DNA of 11,749 nt from Pseudomonadota bacterium (lineage in GTDB: Bacteria > Pseudomonadota > Gammaproteobacteria > Burkholderiales > Rhodocyclaceae). A program made the position numbers and the translations under genes. The notes below the pieces were generated by a model. That model made no database searches. It saw only the letters and a list, made by a program, of their open reading frames with translations, and had not been told where the DNA came from. Location: contig JAJZPJ010000011.1 in NCBI GenBank assembly GCA_021811225.1, forward strand, positions 13,469 through 25,217, in the 5' to 3' direction. Positions 1-6,994 of this stretch are shown here, piece by piece. Position 1 is the stretch's first letter; every line of letters begins with the position of its first letter.

Positions 1-1658
1 GGTTTCTTCACGATGACGCGGCGGCTGTCCCGGGCGACGACCTGCATCGGCAGCCCCTGGGCGAGGAGCCGTTGGTAGAGCGCTGGCGGCATCAGCGCCC
101 AGGCGGCGGACTGGGCGCGCCAGAGCGCGGCGAAGCGCGCCAGGTCGGGGATGAATTTCTGCGGCTCCTGGGCGATGCCGAAAGCGAGCTCACCCTGGTA
201 GCCGACCAATGTCACGGTGCGCGCGAGGTAGTAGGGCAGCGTCTGGTCGTAGGTCTCGACGCTGTAGAAGGGGACGTCGGGCGGGACCTGGCCGCGGATC
301 TTCTGGACGATGGCGTAGGCAGAGTTCGCCGGCGCCAGGCTGTTGTGGCCGAGCAGGATCAATTGGGAGAACAGCAATCCGCCCGCTGCCAGACAGAGCA
401 GGGCGGCGCGAGGCCGCGCCCGCCCGGCGAAAACGAAGCCGGCCAGCGCGCCCGCGAGCAAGGAGGCCGAGGCGGCCAGCAGCCAGGGCACGTAGGCGGC
501 GTAGAGCGGTGCCGGCACCTCCGGGCTGGCCAGACGCACCGCCAGCGGCGAGAGCGCGAGGCAGGCCAGCGCCAGCAGGATCGGTGGCCAGGCGTGCCGG
601 CGCAGGGCGCGCGGATCGCGTCCTGCCAGCTGCTCGAGGTGCCAGCCGATCAAGGCCGCCAGCGCCGGGAACAGCGGCAGGATGTAGGAGGCGAGCTTGG
701 AGTCGGACACCGAGAAGAAGCAGAACACCACCACGATCCAGACCAGCAGGAAGCGCAGCGGCTGGAAGCGCTGCAAGGGCTCGCGCCGCGCCGCGGACCA
801 GGGCGCCGAGAACAGCGCGATCAGCCAGGGCGCCATGCCGACGATGAGGATGGGCAGGAAATACCAGATCGGCTGGTAGCGGCCGGCTTCCTTGGTGAGG
901 AAGCGCTGGAAATGCTCGTGGATGAAGAAGAATTGCGCGAACCCCGGATTGGCGATGGAGACGGCGACGAACCAGGGCGCGGCCACGGCGGCAAACAGCG
1001 CCAGACCGGGAACGAGATGCAGTCTGCGCCAGGAGGAAAAGTCGCGCTGCCAGAGCGAATAAACGATCAGGGCGGTGCCCGGCAGCACCAGGCCGATCAG
1101 GCCCTTGCTCAACATGGCCAGCGCCGCCGCGAGCCAGGCGGCGAGCATGTAGTTGCGGTTCTCGCGCGGGCTGGCGTCGTCGTGCTGCGCCAGGACGAAG
1201 GCGAACACCGCCGCCGAGAGGAAGAAGGAGACGCCCATGTCCAGGGTATTGACGTGGCCGATCAGCCCGTAGAGCAGGCTGCCGGCGAGCACGCCGGCCC
1301 CACCCAGGGCGGCGCCCCCGCCCCACAGGCGGCGCGCCGTGAACCAGGTGGCGAGGATGCCCAGGAGGCCGGTGAGCGCGCTCCACAGCCGCGCCGTCCA
1401 TTGGTGTTCGCCGAACAGGGTGAACGCCGCGGCGGTGGCCCAGTACTGCAGCGCCGGCTTCTCGAAATACTTGAGGCCGTCCAGGCGGGGCGTCAGCCAG
1501 TCGCCGCTGGCCACCATTTCGCGCGGGATCTCGGCATAGCGGCCCTCGTCGGGCATGATCAGCTTGCGGTAACCGATCGTGCCCAGCCACAGCACCGAGA
1601 ACAAGGTCAGGAGCAACAGCAGCGTACGCGCCGAGAGCGCTTGTTCCGTGGACTTCAT
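1..1658 (-). CDS. ArnT-like lipid-carrier-dependent glycosyltransferase, 3' end beyond window
   Basis: This is an integral membrane glycosyltransferase of the ArnT/PMT superfamily (GT83/GT39 type), which moves a sugar from a polyprenyl-phosphate carrier to an acceptor on the periplasmic face. Translating the minus strand from the ATG at 1658 gives 552 codons without a stop, so the gene continues past the left edge; E. coli ArnT is about 550 residues, so probably little is missing. Seen: an N-terminal hydrophobic segment (about 11-29), then IMPDEGRYAEIPREM (34-48), matching the family acidic loop with D37 in the place of the ArnT catalytic aspartate, then YFEKPALQYW (64-73), and many further hydrophobic segments. 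SDSKLASYILP matches the ArnT SK...YILP loop. The ATG overlaps the stop of the upstream Mth938-like gene (ATGA), suggesting translational coupling. The sugar and acceptor cannot be read from sequence; aminoarabinose transfer to lipid A is possible but unproven, so no symbol is given. Confidence 0.88.
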   Translation of the reverse strand, partial: MKSTEQALSARTLLLLLTLFSVLWLGTIGYRKLIMPDEGRYAEIPREMVASGDWLTPRLDGLKYFEKPALQYWATAAAFTLFGEHQWTARLWSALTGLLGILATWFTARRLWGGGAALGGAGVLAGSLLYGLIGHVNTLDMGVSFFLSAAVFAFVLAQHDDASPRENRNYMLAAWLAAALAMLSKGLIGLVLPGTALIVYSLWQRDFSSWRRLHLVPGLALFAAVAAPWFVAVSIANPGFAQFFFIHEHFQRFLTKEAGRYQPIWYFLPILIVGMAPWLIALFSAPWSAARREPLQRFQPLRFLLVWIVVVFCFFSVSDSKLASYILPLFPALAALIGWHLEQLAGRDPRALRRHAWPPILLALACLALSPLAVRLASPEVPAPLYAAYVPWLLAASASLLAGALAGFVFAGRARPRAALLCLAAGGLLFSQLILLGHNSLAPANSAYAIVQKIRGQVPPDVPFYSVETYDQTLPYYLARTVTLVGYQGELAFGIAQEPQKFIPDLARFAALWRAQSAAWALMPPALYQRLLAQGLPMQVVARDSRRVIVKK

Positions 1659-2032
1659 AGGCGGTCGATGAGCAGCAGCGCGGCGACATTGCGCCCCTCC
1701 GCCGCGAGTATGTTGTAGGTGCGGGCCGCGGCGGCGCTGTCCATCACCTCGACGCCTATCCTCGCCGCCATCATCGGGGCGAGCAGGGCGGGCTCGGGAA
1801 AACGCTGGCGGCTGCCGGTGCCGAGGATCAGCACCTCGCAGTTGAGTTGCGCCAGACGCTGGAAGTCGGCCTCGATCAGGGCCTCGAAGCCGCCCGCGGT
1901 CCAGCCGATCTCCAGGCGCTGCGGCATCACCAGCAGGCTCTGACGGTGAGCTTCGCCATTGACCGAGAAATAGCCCTCGCCGTGGGCGGTGACGACATTC
2001 AGGCCGATCGGTCGGTTGGCTTGTAGTTTCAT
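1655..2032 (-). CDS. Mth938-like domain protein (NDUFAF3/AAMDC family)
   Basis: Small soluble protein of 125 residues covering a whole Mth938-like (DUF498) domain. The family includes the mitochondrial complex I assembly factor NDUFAF3 and human AAMDC; the role of bacterial members is not settled. Seen: the short strand-rich N-terminus, LVMPQRLEIGW (34-44), the central VLILGTGSRQRFP (67-79) with the family GTG turn, and the conserved C-terminal block AARTYNILAAEGRNVAALLL (102-121). The ATG at 2032 is chosen because MKLQANRPIG begins at the family start; an in-frame ATG at 2080 would add a proline-rich 16-residue extension that looks non-coding. No good Shine-Dalgarno lies before 2032, so the start is the weakest part of the call. 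The stop TGA (1657-1655) overlaps the next ATG by four bases, so the gene is the first of an operon with the ArnT-like glycosyltransferase. Confidence 0.85.
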   Translation of the reverse strand: MKLQANRPIGLNVVTAHGEGYFSVNGEAHRQSLLVMPQRLEIGWTAGGFEALIEADFQRLAQLNCEVLILGTGSRQRFPEPALLAPMMAARIGVEVMDSAAAARTYNILAAEGRNVAALLLIDRL

Positions 2033-2094
2033 GCAGCGCGGCGGGGGAGGTTCCGGATGGGTTGCGGCGGTTTGCGGCATGTTGCCGGGTTCGG

Positions 2095-2104
2095 TAAGAT
2101 TATA
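2095..2104. promoter_or_regulatory. Overlapping divergent -10 boxes for alaA (+) and the Mth938-like gene (-)
   Basis: The only AT-rich spot in this divergent intergenic region. On the plus strand TTGCGG (2072-2077), 17 bases, then TAAGAT (2095-2100) resembles a sigma70 promoter firing towards alaA, with a start near 2107. On the minus strand a perfect TATAAT lies at 2104-2099, with no convincing -35, giving a start near 2092 and a leader of about 60 bases. The two -10 boxes overlap, so the two polymerases could not bind together. Seen by eye only; promoter identity is inference. Confidence 0.4.
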
Positions 2105-2176
2105 TCTTTTTGGGCTCGCCCTCGCAGCGCCGCGTGCCGCTGCCGGGTCAGGCCCGTCTCAGTGGTGAACCGTCTC

Positions 2177-3403
2177 ATGCAACCCGTACTCAAATCGGCC
2201 AAGCTCGCCAACGTCTGCTACGACATCCGCGGCCCGGTGCTCGCCCGCGCCAAGGCGATGGAGGAGGACGGCCACCGCATCATCAAGCTCAACATCGGCA
2301 ATACCGCGCCCTTCGGCTTCGAAGCGCCGGAGGAAATCGTCCAGGACATGATCCACAATCTGCCCGCAGCTTCGGGCTACGCCGACTCCAAGGGCCTGTT
2401 CGCGGCGCGCAAGGCGATCATGCACTACACGCAGGAGAAGAAAATCGCCGGCGTCCAGGTCGAGGACATCTATATCGGCAACGGCGTCTCCGAGCTGATC
2501 GTGATGGCGATGAACGCGCTGTTGGACGCCGGCGACGAGGTGCTGGTGCCGACCCCGGACTATCCGCTGTGGACCGCGGCGGTCTCGCTCTCGGGCGGCA
2601 CCGCGCGCCACTACCTGTGCGACGAGGGCGCGGGCTGGCTGCCCGATCTCGACGACATCCGCGCCAAGATCGGCCCGACCACGCGCGCCATCGTCATCAT
2701 CAATCCGAACAATCCGACCGGCGCGCTCTATCCGGTCGAACTGCTGCGCGAGATCGTCGAGATCGCCCGCGTCCATCAGCTGATCATCTACGCCGACGAG
2801 ATCTACGACAAGGTGCTCTACGACGGTGCGAGCCACACCTCGATCGCCTCGCTGGCCGAAGACGTGCTGTGCATCACCTTCAACGGCCTGTCGAAGAACT
2901 ACCGGGCGCCGGGCTTCCGCGCCGGCTGGCTGATCGTCTCGGGCGAGAAGCGCCACGCCCAGGACTACATCGAGGGCTTGAACATGCTCGCCTCGATGCG
3001 CCTGTGCGCCAACGTGCCGGCGCAGTTCGGCATCCAGACCGCGCTGGGCGGCTATCAGAGCATCAACGACCTGGTCGCGCCGACCGGCCGGCTGGGGCGC
3101 CAGCGCGAGCTGGCCTGGCGGCTGCTGAACGACATTCCCGGCGTCTCCTGCGTCAAGCCGCAGGCGGCGATGTACCTGTTCCCGCGCCTGGACCCGAAGA
3201 TCTATCCGATCGACGACGACCAGCAGTTCATCCTCGACCTGCTGGAGGAGGAGCGGGTGCTGCTGGTGCAGGGGACCGGCTTCAACTGGCCCCGGCCGGA
3301 CCACTTCCGCGTGGTCTTCCTGCCCAACGCCGACGACCTCACCGAAGCCATCGGCCGCGTCGCGCGCTTCCTCGAACACTACCGGAAGCGGCACGGCACC
3401 TGA
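2177..3403 (+). CDS. alaA: Glutamate-pyruvate aminotransferase AlaA
   Basis: PLP-dependent class I/II aminotransferase of 408 residues, very close along its length to E. coli AlaA (405 aa), which makes alanine from pyruvate with glutamate as amino donor. Seen: N-terminal KLANVCYDIRGPVL (9-22), KLNIGNTAPFGF (37-48), VEDIYIGNGVSELIV (95-109), PTPDYPLW (125-132), INPNNPTGA (175-183) with N179, YADEIYDK (205-212) with D207 for the PLP ring nitrogen, FNGLSKNYRAPGFRAGW (235-251) with K240 as the Schiff-base lysine, and R378 in DHFRVV for the substrate carboxylate. All key residues are present. The ATG at 2177 matches the E. coli N-terminus; in-frame GTG codons at 2162 and 2165 and a far-upstream ATG at 2057 are less likely. 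It lies 55 bases before hom in the same direction. AlaC-type or broader substrate range is possible. Confidence 0.93.
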   Translation: MQPVLKSAKLANVCYDIRGPVLARAKAMEEDGHRIIKLNIGNTAPFGFEAPEEIVQDMIHNLPAASGYADSKGLFAARKAIMHYTQEKKIAGVQVEDIYIGNGVSELIVMAMNALLDAGDEVLVPTPDYPLWTAAVSLSGGTARHYLCDEGAGWLPDLDDIRAKIGPTTRAIVIINPNNPTGALYPVELLREIVEIARVHQLIIYADEIYDKVLYDGASHTSIASLAEDVLCITFNGLSKNYRAPGFRAGWLIVSGEKRHAQDYIEGLNMLASMRLCANVPAQFGIQTALGGYQSINDLVAPTGRLGRQRELAWRLLNDIPGVSCVKPQAAMYLFPRLDPKIYPIDDDQQFILDLLEEERVLLVQGTGFNWPRPDHFRVVFLPNADDLTEAIGRVARFLEHYRKRHGT

Positions 3404-3411
3404 AACCCGAT

Positions 3412-3438
3412 CGCAGCGCCGCCTCCGGGCGCGCTGCG
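3412..3438 (+). other. Stem-loop between alaA and hom
   Basis: Inverted repeat CGCAGCGC (3412-3419) / GCGCTGCG (3431-3438), continued inward by GCC (3421-3423) / GGC (3428-3430) around the loop TCCG, with C3420 bulged. It fills most of the 55-base gap between alaA and hom. There is no run of T after it, so it does not look like a factor-independent terminator; an RNA processing or stability element that sets alaA and hom levels apart is possible. Confidence 0.45.
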
Positions 3439-3458
3439 CCACAATCCATGGTAAGCCA

Positions 3459-4796
3459 ATGAAACCCATCAACGTAGGGCTCCTCGGTATCGGCACCGTC
3501 GGCGGCGGCACCTTCAAGGTCCTGGCCCGCAACGAGAGCGAGATCACCCGCCGCGCCGGCCGTCAGATCCGCATCGGCGCGGTCGCCGACCGGGATTTGG
3601 CGCTCGCGCAGCGGATCACCCAGGGCAAGGCGCGGCTCACCGCCGACGCTTTTTCGGTGGTGAGCGATCCCGAGATCGACATCGTCGTCGAACTGATCGG
3701 CGGCTGCGGCGTCGCCCGGGAGCTGGTGCTCGCGGCGATCAACAACGGCAAGCACGTGGTCACCGCCAACAAGGCGCTGCTCGCCATCCACGGCAACGAG
3801 ATCTTCGCCGCCGCGCAGCGGGCCGGCGTGATGGTGGCCTTCGAGGCGGCGGTGGCCGGCGGCATCCCGATCATCAAGGCGCTGCGCGAGGGCCTGTCCG
3901 CCAACCGCATCCAGTGGATCGCCGGGATCATCAACGGCACCACCAACTTCATCCTCTCCGAGATGCGCGACAAGGGACTGCCCTTCGACGTCGTGTTGAA
4001 GGAGGCGCAGCGCCTGGGTTACGCCGAGGCCGATCCGAGCTTCGACATCGCGGGCGTCGATGCCGCGCACAAGCTCACCATCATGGCGGCGATCGCCTTC
4101 GGCATCCCGATGCAGTTCGACAAGGTCCATGTCGAGGGCATCGCCAAGCTCGACGCCGTCGATATCAAGTACGCCGAACAGTTGGGCTACCGCATCAAGC
4201 TGCTGGGCATCACCAAGCGCGTGTCGGCGAATGGCGCTGACGGGATCACCGAGGCCATCGAGCTGCGCGTGCATCCGACCCTGATCCCGAGCCGGCGGCT
4301 GATCGCCAACGTCGAGGGCGCGATGAACGCCGTGCTGGTCCAGGGCGACGCCGTCGGCGCCACGCTGTACTACGGCAAGGGCGCCGGCGCCGAGCCGACG
4401 GCCTCGGCGGTGATCGCCGACCTGGTCGACGTCACCCGCATGCACACCGCCGACCCCGAGCAGCGCGTGCCGCACCTGGCCTTCCAGCCCGACGCGGTGA
4501 TGGATACGACGATCCTGCCGATGGCCGAGGTCGAGACCCGCTACTACCTGCGCCTGGCGGTGTCCGATCAGCCGGGCGTGCTCGCCGACATCACCCGCAT
4601 CCTGGCCGACCGGCAGATCTCGATCGAGGCGATGATCCAGAGAGAGCCGGTCGAAGGCGAGGCTCAGACCGACATCATCATGCTCACCCACCGCACCCGG
4701 GAGAAGCATATCGACGCCGCCATCGCCCTGATCGAGGCCTTGGCGGTGGTCAAATCTCGCGTGATCCGCCTGCGCCTGGAAGAACTGGACCGCTGA
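3459..4796 (+). CDS. hom: Homoserine dehydrogenase with C-terminal ACT domain
   Basis: Reduces aspartate 4-semialdehyde to homoserine with NAD(P)H, the branch step to threonine and methionine. The 445-residue length is normal for the monofunctional Hom-ACT form; there is no aspartokinase domain. Seen: Rossmann motif GLLGIGTVGGG (7-17), VVTANKALLA (100-109) with K105, the substrate-domain motif GIINGTTNFIL (156-166), EADPSFDIAGVDAAHKL (190-206) with the catalytic lysine K205, and an ACT domain (about 363-441) marked by SDQPGVLADITRIL (369-382). In this family the ACT domain mediates feedback inhibition by threonine, so control by end product is expected. The ATG at 3459 puts the NAD motif in its usual position; GGTAAG just upstream is a weak ribosome site. 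The stop TGA (4794-4796) shares its last base with the thrC ATG (TGATG), indicating coupled translation. Confidence 0.97.
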   Translation: MKPINVGLLGIGTVGGGTFKVLARNESEITRRAGRQIRIGAVADRDLALAQRITQGKARLTADAFSVVSDPEIDIVVELIGGCGVARELVLAAINNGKHVVTANKALLAIHGNEIFAAAQRAGVMVAFEAAVAGGIPIIKALREGLSANRIQWIAGIINGTTNFILSEMRDKGLPFDVVLKEAQRLGYAEADPSFDIAGVDAAHKLTIMAAIAFGIPMQFDKVHVEGIAKLDAVDIKYAEQLGYRIKLLGITKRVSANGADGITEAIELRVHPTLIPSRRLIANVEGAMNAVLVQGDAVGATLYYGKGAGAEPTASAVIADLVDVTRMHTADPEQRVPHLAFQPDAVMDTTILPMAEVETRYYLRLAVSDQPGVLADITRILADRQISIEAMIQREPVEGEAQTDIIMLTHRTREKHIDAAIALIEALAVVKSRVIRLRLEELDR

Positions 4797-6232
4797 TGCG
4801 CTATCTCTCGACCCGCGGCAACTCGCCCGCCCAATCCTTCACCGACATCCTGCTGGCCGGCCTGGCACCCGACGGCGGCCTCTACCTGCCCGAGCACTAT
4901 CCCCAGCTCACCCGTGCCGAGCTCGATGCCTGGCGCGACCTGCCCTATCCCGAACTGGCCTTCAAGGTGCTGGAGAAGTTCGCCAGCGACATTCCCGCCG
5001 CCGATCTCGAATCCCTGATCGCCCGGACCTATACGCCGGAGATCTACAGGAACGCGCGTGCCGGCGACGACCCGGGGCAGATCACGCCGCTGCGCTGGCT
5101 GGAACCGGGACTCGCGATCCTCGAGCTGTCCAACGGCCCGACGCTCGCCTTCAAGGACATGGCGATGCAGTTGCTCGGCAACCTGTTCGAGTACGCGCTG
5201 GCCAAGACCGGGCAGGAGCTGAACATCCTCGGCGCCACCTCCGGCGACACCGGCTCCTCGGCCGAGTACGCGATGCGCGGCAAGCGCGGCATCCGCGTCT
5301 TCATGCTCTCGCCCGCCGGCAAGATGAGCCGCTTCCAGACCGCGCAGATGTTTTCTCTGGCCGATCCGAACATCCACAACATCGCGGTCACCGGCGTCTT
5401 CGACGACTGCCAGGACATCGTCAAGTCCGTCAGCAACGACCACGCCTTCAAGGCCGAGTACAAGATCGGCACGGTCAATTCGATCAACTGGGCGCGCGTC
5501 GCGGCGCAGATCGTCTATTACTTCAAGGGCTATTTCGCGGCCACGCGATCGAACGACGAGCAGGTCAGCTTCAGCGTGCCCTCGGGCAACTTCGGCAACA
5601 TCTGCGCCGGCCATATCGCGCGCATGATGGGCCTGCCGATCCGGCAGCTGATCCTCGCCACCAACGAGAACGACGTCTTGGACGAGTTCTTCAGGACCGG
5701 CGTCTATCGTCCGCGCGGCCCCGCCGAGACGCGATCGACCAGCAGCCCGTCGATGGACATCTCCAAGGCCTCGAACTTCGAGCGCTTCGTCTTCGACCTG
5801 GTCGGACGAGACGCCGCCACGGTGCGCGCACTGTGGCAACGCGTCGAGACTGGCTCGGCGTTCGACCTGTCGGGCAGCCCGCACTTCTCCCGCATCAAGG
5901 ATTACGGCTTCGTCTCCGGCAGCAGCAATCACGCCGACCGCCTGGCGACCATCCGCAGCGTCTGGGAGCGCTACGGCGTGATGGTGGACACCCATACCGC
6001 AGACGGCCTCAAGGTCGGTCTGCAACTGCGCGAACCGGGCGTGCCGCTGGTCTGCCTGGAGACGGCCCTGCCGATCAAGTTCGAGGAGACCATCCGCGAA
6101 GCGCTGGGGCGGGAGCCCGAGCGCCCCGCCGGCTTTGCGGGCATCGAGGATCTGCCGCAGCGTTTCGAGGTGATGGCGCCCGACGCCGAGGCGATCAAGA
6201 ACTACATCAGGGAGCACCGCGATGAGCCATAA
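4796..6232 (+). CDS. thrC: Threonine synthase
   Basis: PLP enzyme that converts O-phosphohomoserine to threonine and phosphate. At 478 residues it belongs to the longer threonine synthase class found in yeast and many proteobacteria. Seen: the N-terminal domain RYLSTRGN (2-9) and LAPDGGLYLPE (23-33), ELSNGPTLAFKDMAMQ (110-125) with K120 as the PLP lysine, ATSGDTGSSA (147-156), QDIVKSV (206-212), GTVNSINWARVAAQIVYYF (225-243), the PLP phosphate loop PSGNFGN (262-268), and VDTHTADGL (397-405). Start and stop are clear: TGATG with hom upstream and an 11-base overlap with the methyltransferase downstream. Homoserine kinase (thrB), needed to supply the substrate, is not in this window and must be elsewhere, as is common when hom and thrC sit together in betaproteobacteria. 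Confidence 0.97.
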   Translation: MRYLSTRGNSPAQSFTDILLAGLAPDGGLYLPEHYPQLTRAELDAWRDLPYPELAFKVLEKFASDIPAADLESLIARTYTPEIYRNARAGDDPGQITPLRWLEPGLAILELSNGPTLAFKDMAMQLLGNLFEYALAKTGQELNILGATSGDTGSSAEYAMRGKRGIRVFMLSPAGKMSRFQTAQMFSLADPNIHNIAVTGVFDDCQDIVKSVSNDHAFKAEYKIGTVNSINWARVAAQIVYYFKGYFAATRSNDEQVSFSVPSGNFGNICAGHIARMMGLPIRQLILATNENDVLDEFFRTGVYRPRGPAETRSTSSPSMDISKASNFERFVFDLVGRDAATVRALWQRVETGSAFDLSGSPHFSRIKDYGFVSGSSNHADRLATIRSVWERYGVMVDTHTADGLKVGLQLREPGVPLVCLETALPIKFEETIREALGREPERPAGFAGIEDLPQRFEVMAPDAEAIKNYIREHRDEP

Positions 6233-6860
6233 GGATGCAGAGCAGCACTGGAGCGGCCGCTACGCCGCGGCCGGCGAAGACTACCTGTTCGGCACGGCGC
6301 CGAACAAGTTCCTGGCGCGCCAGGCCGCACGTCTCAAGCCGGGCATGAGCGCGCTGTCGGTGGCCGACGGCGAGGGCCGCAACAGCGTCTGGCTGGCCGA
6401 GGAGGGACTCGCCGTCACCGCGCTGGAACTGTCGCCGGTGGCGCTGCACAAGGCGCGACGGCTGGCGGCCGAGCGGCAAGTCGAAGTCGATTTCGTCCAG
6501 GCCAACGTCCTGGAGTGGGCCTGGCCCGAGGCCAGGTATGACGTGGTCGCCGCGATCTTCATCCAGTTCGCCTCGCCCGCCGAGCGGCCCGTCCTGTTCG
6601 GATTGATGACGCGCGCCCTGAAGCCGGGCGGCCTGCTGCTCTTGCACGGCTATACCCCGAAGCAGCTCGAATACCGCACCGGCGGTCCCTCGACGCTGGA
6701 GAATCTGTACACCGAGGCGATGCTCTCCGAGGCCTTCGCCGATCAGGAGATCCTCGAACTGCGCGAGCACGAGGACCAACTGGAGGAAGGCTCGGGCGGG
6801 CACCGCGGACACTGGGGCCGCTCGGCGCTGATCGACCTGGTGGCGCGCAAACCCGTCTGA
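6222..6860 (+). CDS. Class I SAM-dependent methyltransferase, substrate unknown
   Basis: Soluble 212-residue Rossmann-fold methyltransferase. Seen: the N-terminal W...RYAAAGEDYLFGTAPNKFL segment, motif I ALSVADGEGRNSVWLA (44-59), the acidic end of strand 2 in TALELSPVAL (66-75) with E69 likely to bind the SAM ribose, YDVVAAIFIQFAS (106-118) and the post-motif ALKPGGLLLLHGY (132-144). Motif I has ADGEGRN rather than the usual DxGxGxG, as in a broad TehB-like group of proteobacterial methyltransferases. The target molecule cannot be predicted. The ATG at 6222 has a good ribosome site, AGGGAG (6209-6214), seven bases upstream and inside thrC; the ORF overlaps the thrC stop by 11 bases, so the gene is the last member of the alaA-hom-thrC operon. 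Whether it has anything to do with threonine metabolism is unknown. Confidence 0.88.
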   Translation: MSHKDAEQHWSGRYAAAGEDYLFGTAPNKFLARQAARLKPGMSALSVADGEGRNSVWLAEEGLAVTALELSPVALHKARRLAAERQVEVDFVQANVLEWAWPEARYDVVAAIFIQFASPAERPVLFGLMTRALKPGGLLLLHGYTPKQLEYRTGGPSTLENLYTEAMLSEAFADQEILELREHEDQLEEGSGGHRGHWGRSALIDLVARKPV

Positions 6861-6869
6861 TTTTCAACC

Positions 6870-6911
6870 GTCGGGCTACACCCGTTCGGGTGTCCCCGTC
6901 GAAAGCCCGAC
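6870..6911. repeat. Nested stem-loop downstream of the methyltransferase
   Basis: Outer stem GTCGGGCT (6870-6877) / AGCCCGAC (6904-6911), inner stem ACACCCG (6878-6884) / CGGGTGT (6887-6893) stacked directly on the 5' arm, with a one-sided 10-base bulge (6894-6903). It begins nine bases after the methyltransferase stop and lies between convergent genes, so transcription termination or 3'-end protection is a reasonable role. No T-run follows. Confidence 0.55.
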
Positions 6912-6922
6912 CCGCAGCCCAG

Positions 6923-6971
6923 CTACGACAACGACTCTTGGCTATGGTCGTAGGTCGGCCTTCAGGCCGAC
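6923..6971. repeat. Two adjacent stem-loops (REP-like) before the nadC 3' end
   Basis: First stem CTACGAC (6923-6929) / GTCGTAG (6947-6953) with a 17-base loop; second, immediately next to it, GTCGGCC (6954-6960) - TTCA - GGCCGAC (6965-6971). The second hairpin has the GTAGGTCGG...CCGACAT layout of short intergenic palindromes seen in many proteobacteria. A 14-base sequence GCCCGACCCGCAGC follows here (6974-6987) and also occurs at 6905-6918 at the end of the preceding stem-loop, suggesting two related units. Likely roles are RNA 3'-end stabilisation or bidirectional termination; both are inference. Confidence 0.5.
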
Positions 6972-6994
6972 ATGCCCGACCCGCAGCGCCGCCT

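Noticed and set aside
190..1689. Minus-strand frame of 499 codons overlapping the glycosyltransferase in another phase
   Set aside because: It is the out-of-phase reading of the same gene; the frame starting at 1658 gives the family motifs and a continuous membrane protein.
72..1718. Long plus-strand open frame of 548 codons opposite the glycosyltransferase
   Set aside because: The product is a low-complexity Arg/Gln/Glu/Gly string with no family features, while the opposite strand encodes a clear ArnT-like protein. Long antisense frames are expected at this GC content.
3404..3458. Threonine attenuator or riboswitch before hom
   Set aside because: Only one hairpin, no alternative pairing, no leader peptide rich in Thr or Ile codons and no T-run.
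2159..4709. Minus-strand frames opposite alaA and hom
   Set aside because: Mirror readings of strongly biased codons in real genes; no ribosome sites or motifs.
4664..6217. Minus-strand frame of 517 codons opposite thrC
   Set aside because: Rich in Gly, Arg, Asp and Val with no recognisable motif; thrC on the plus strand has every catalytic motif intact.
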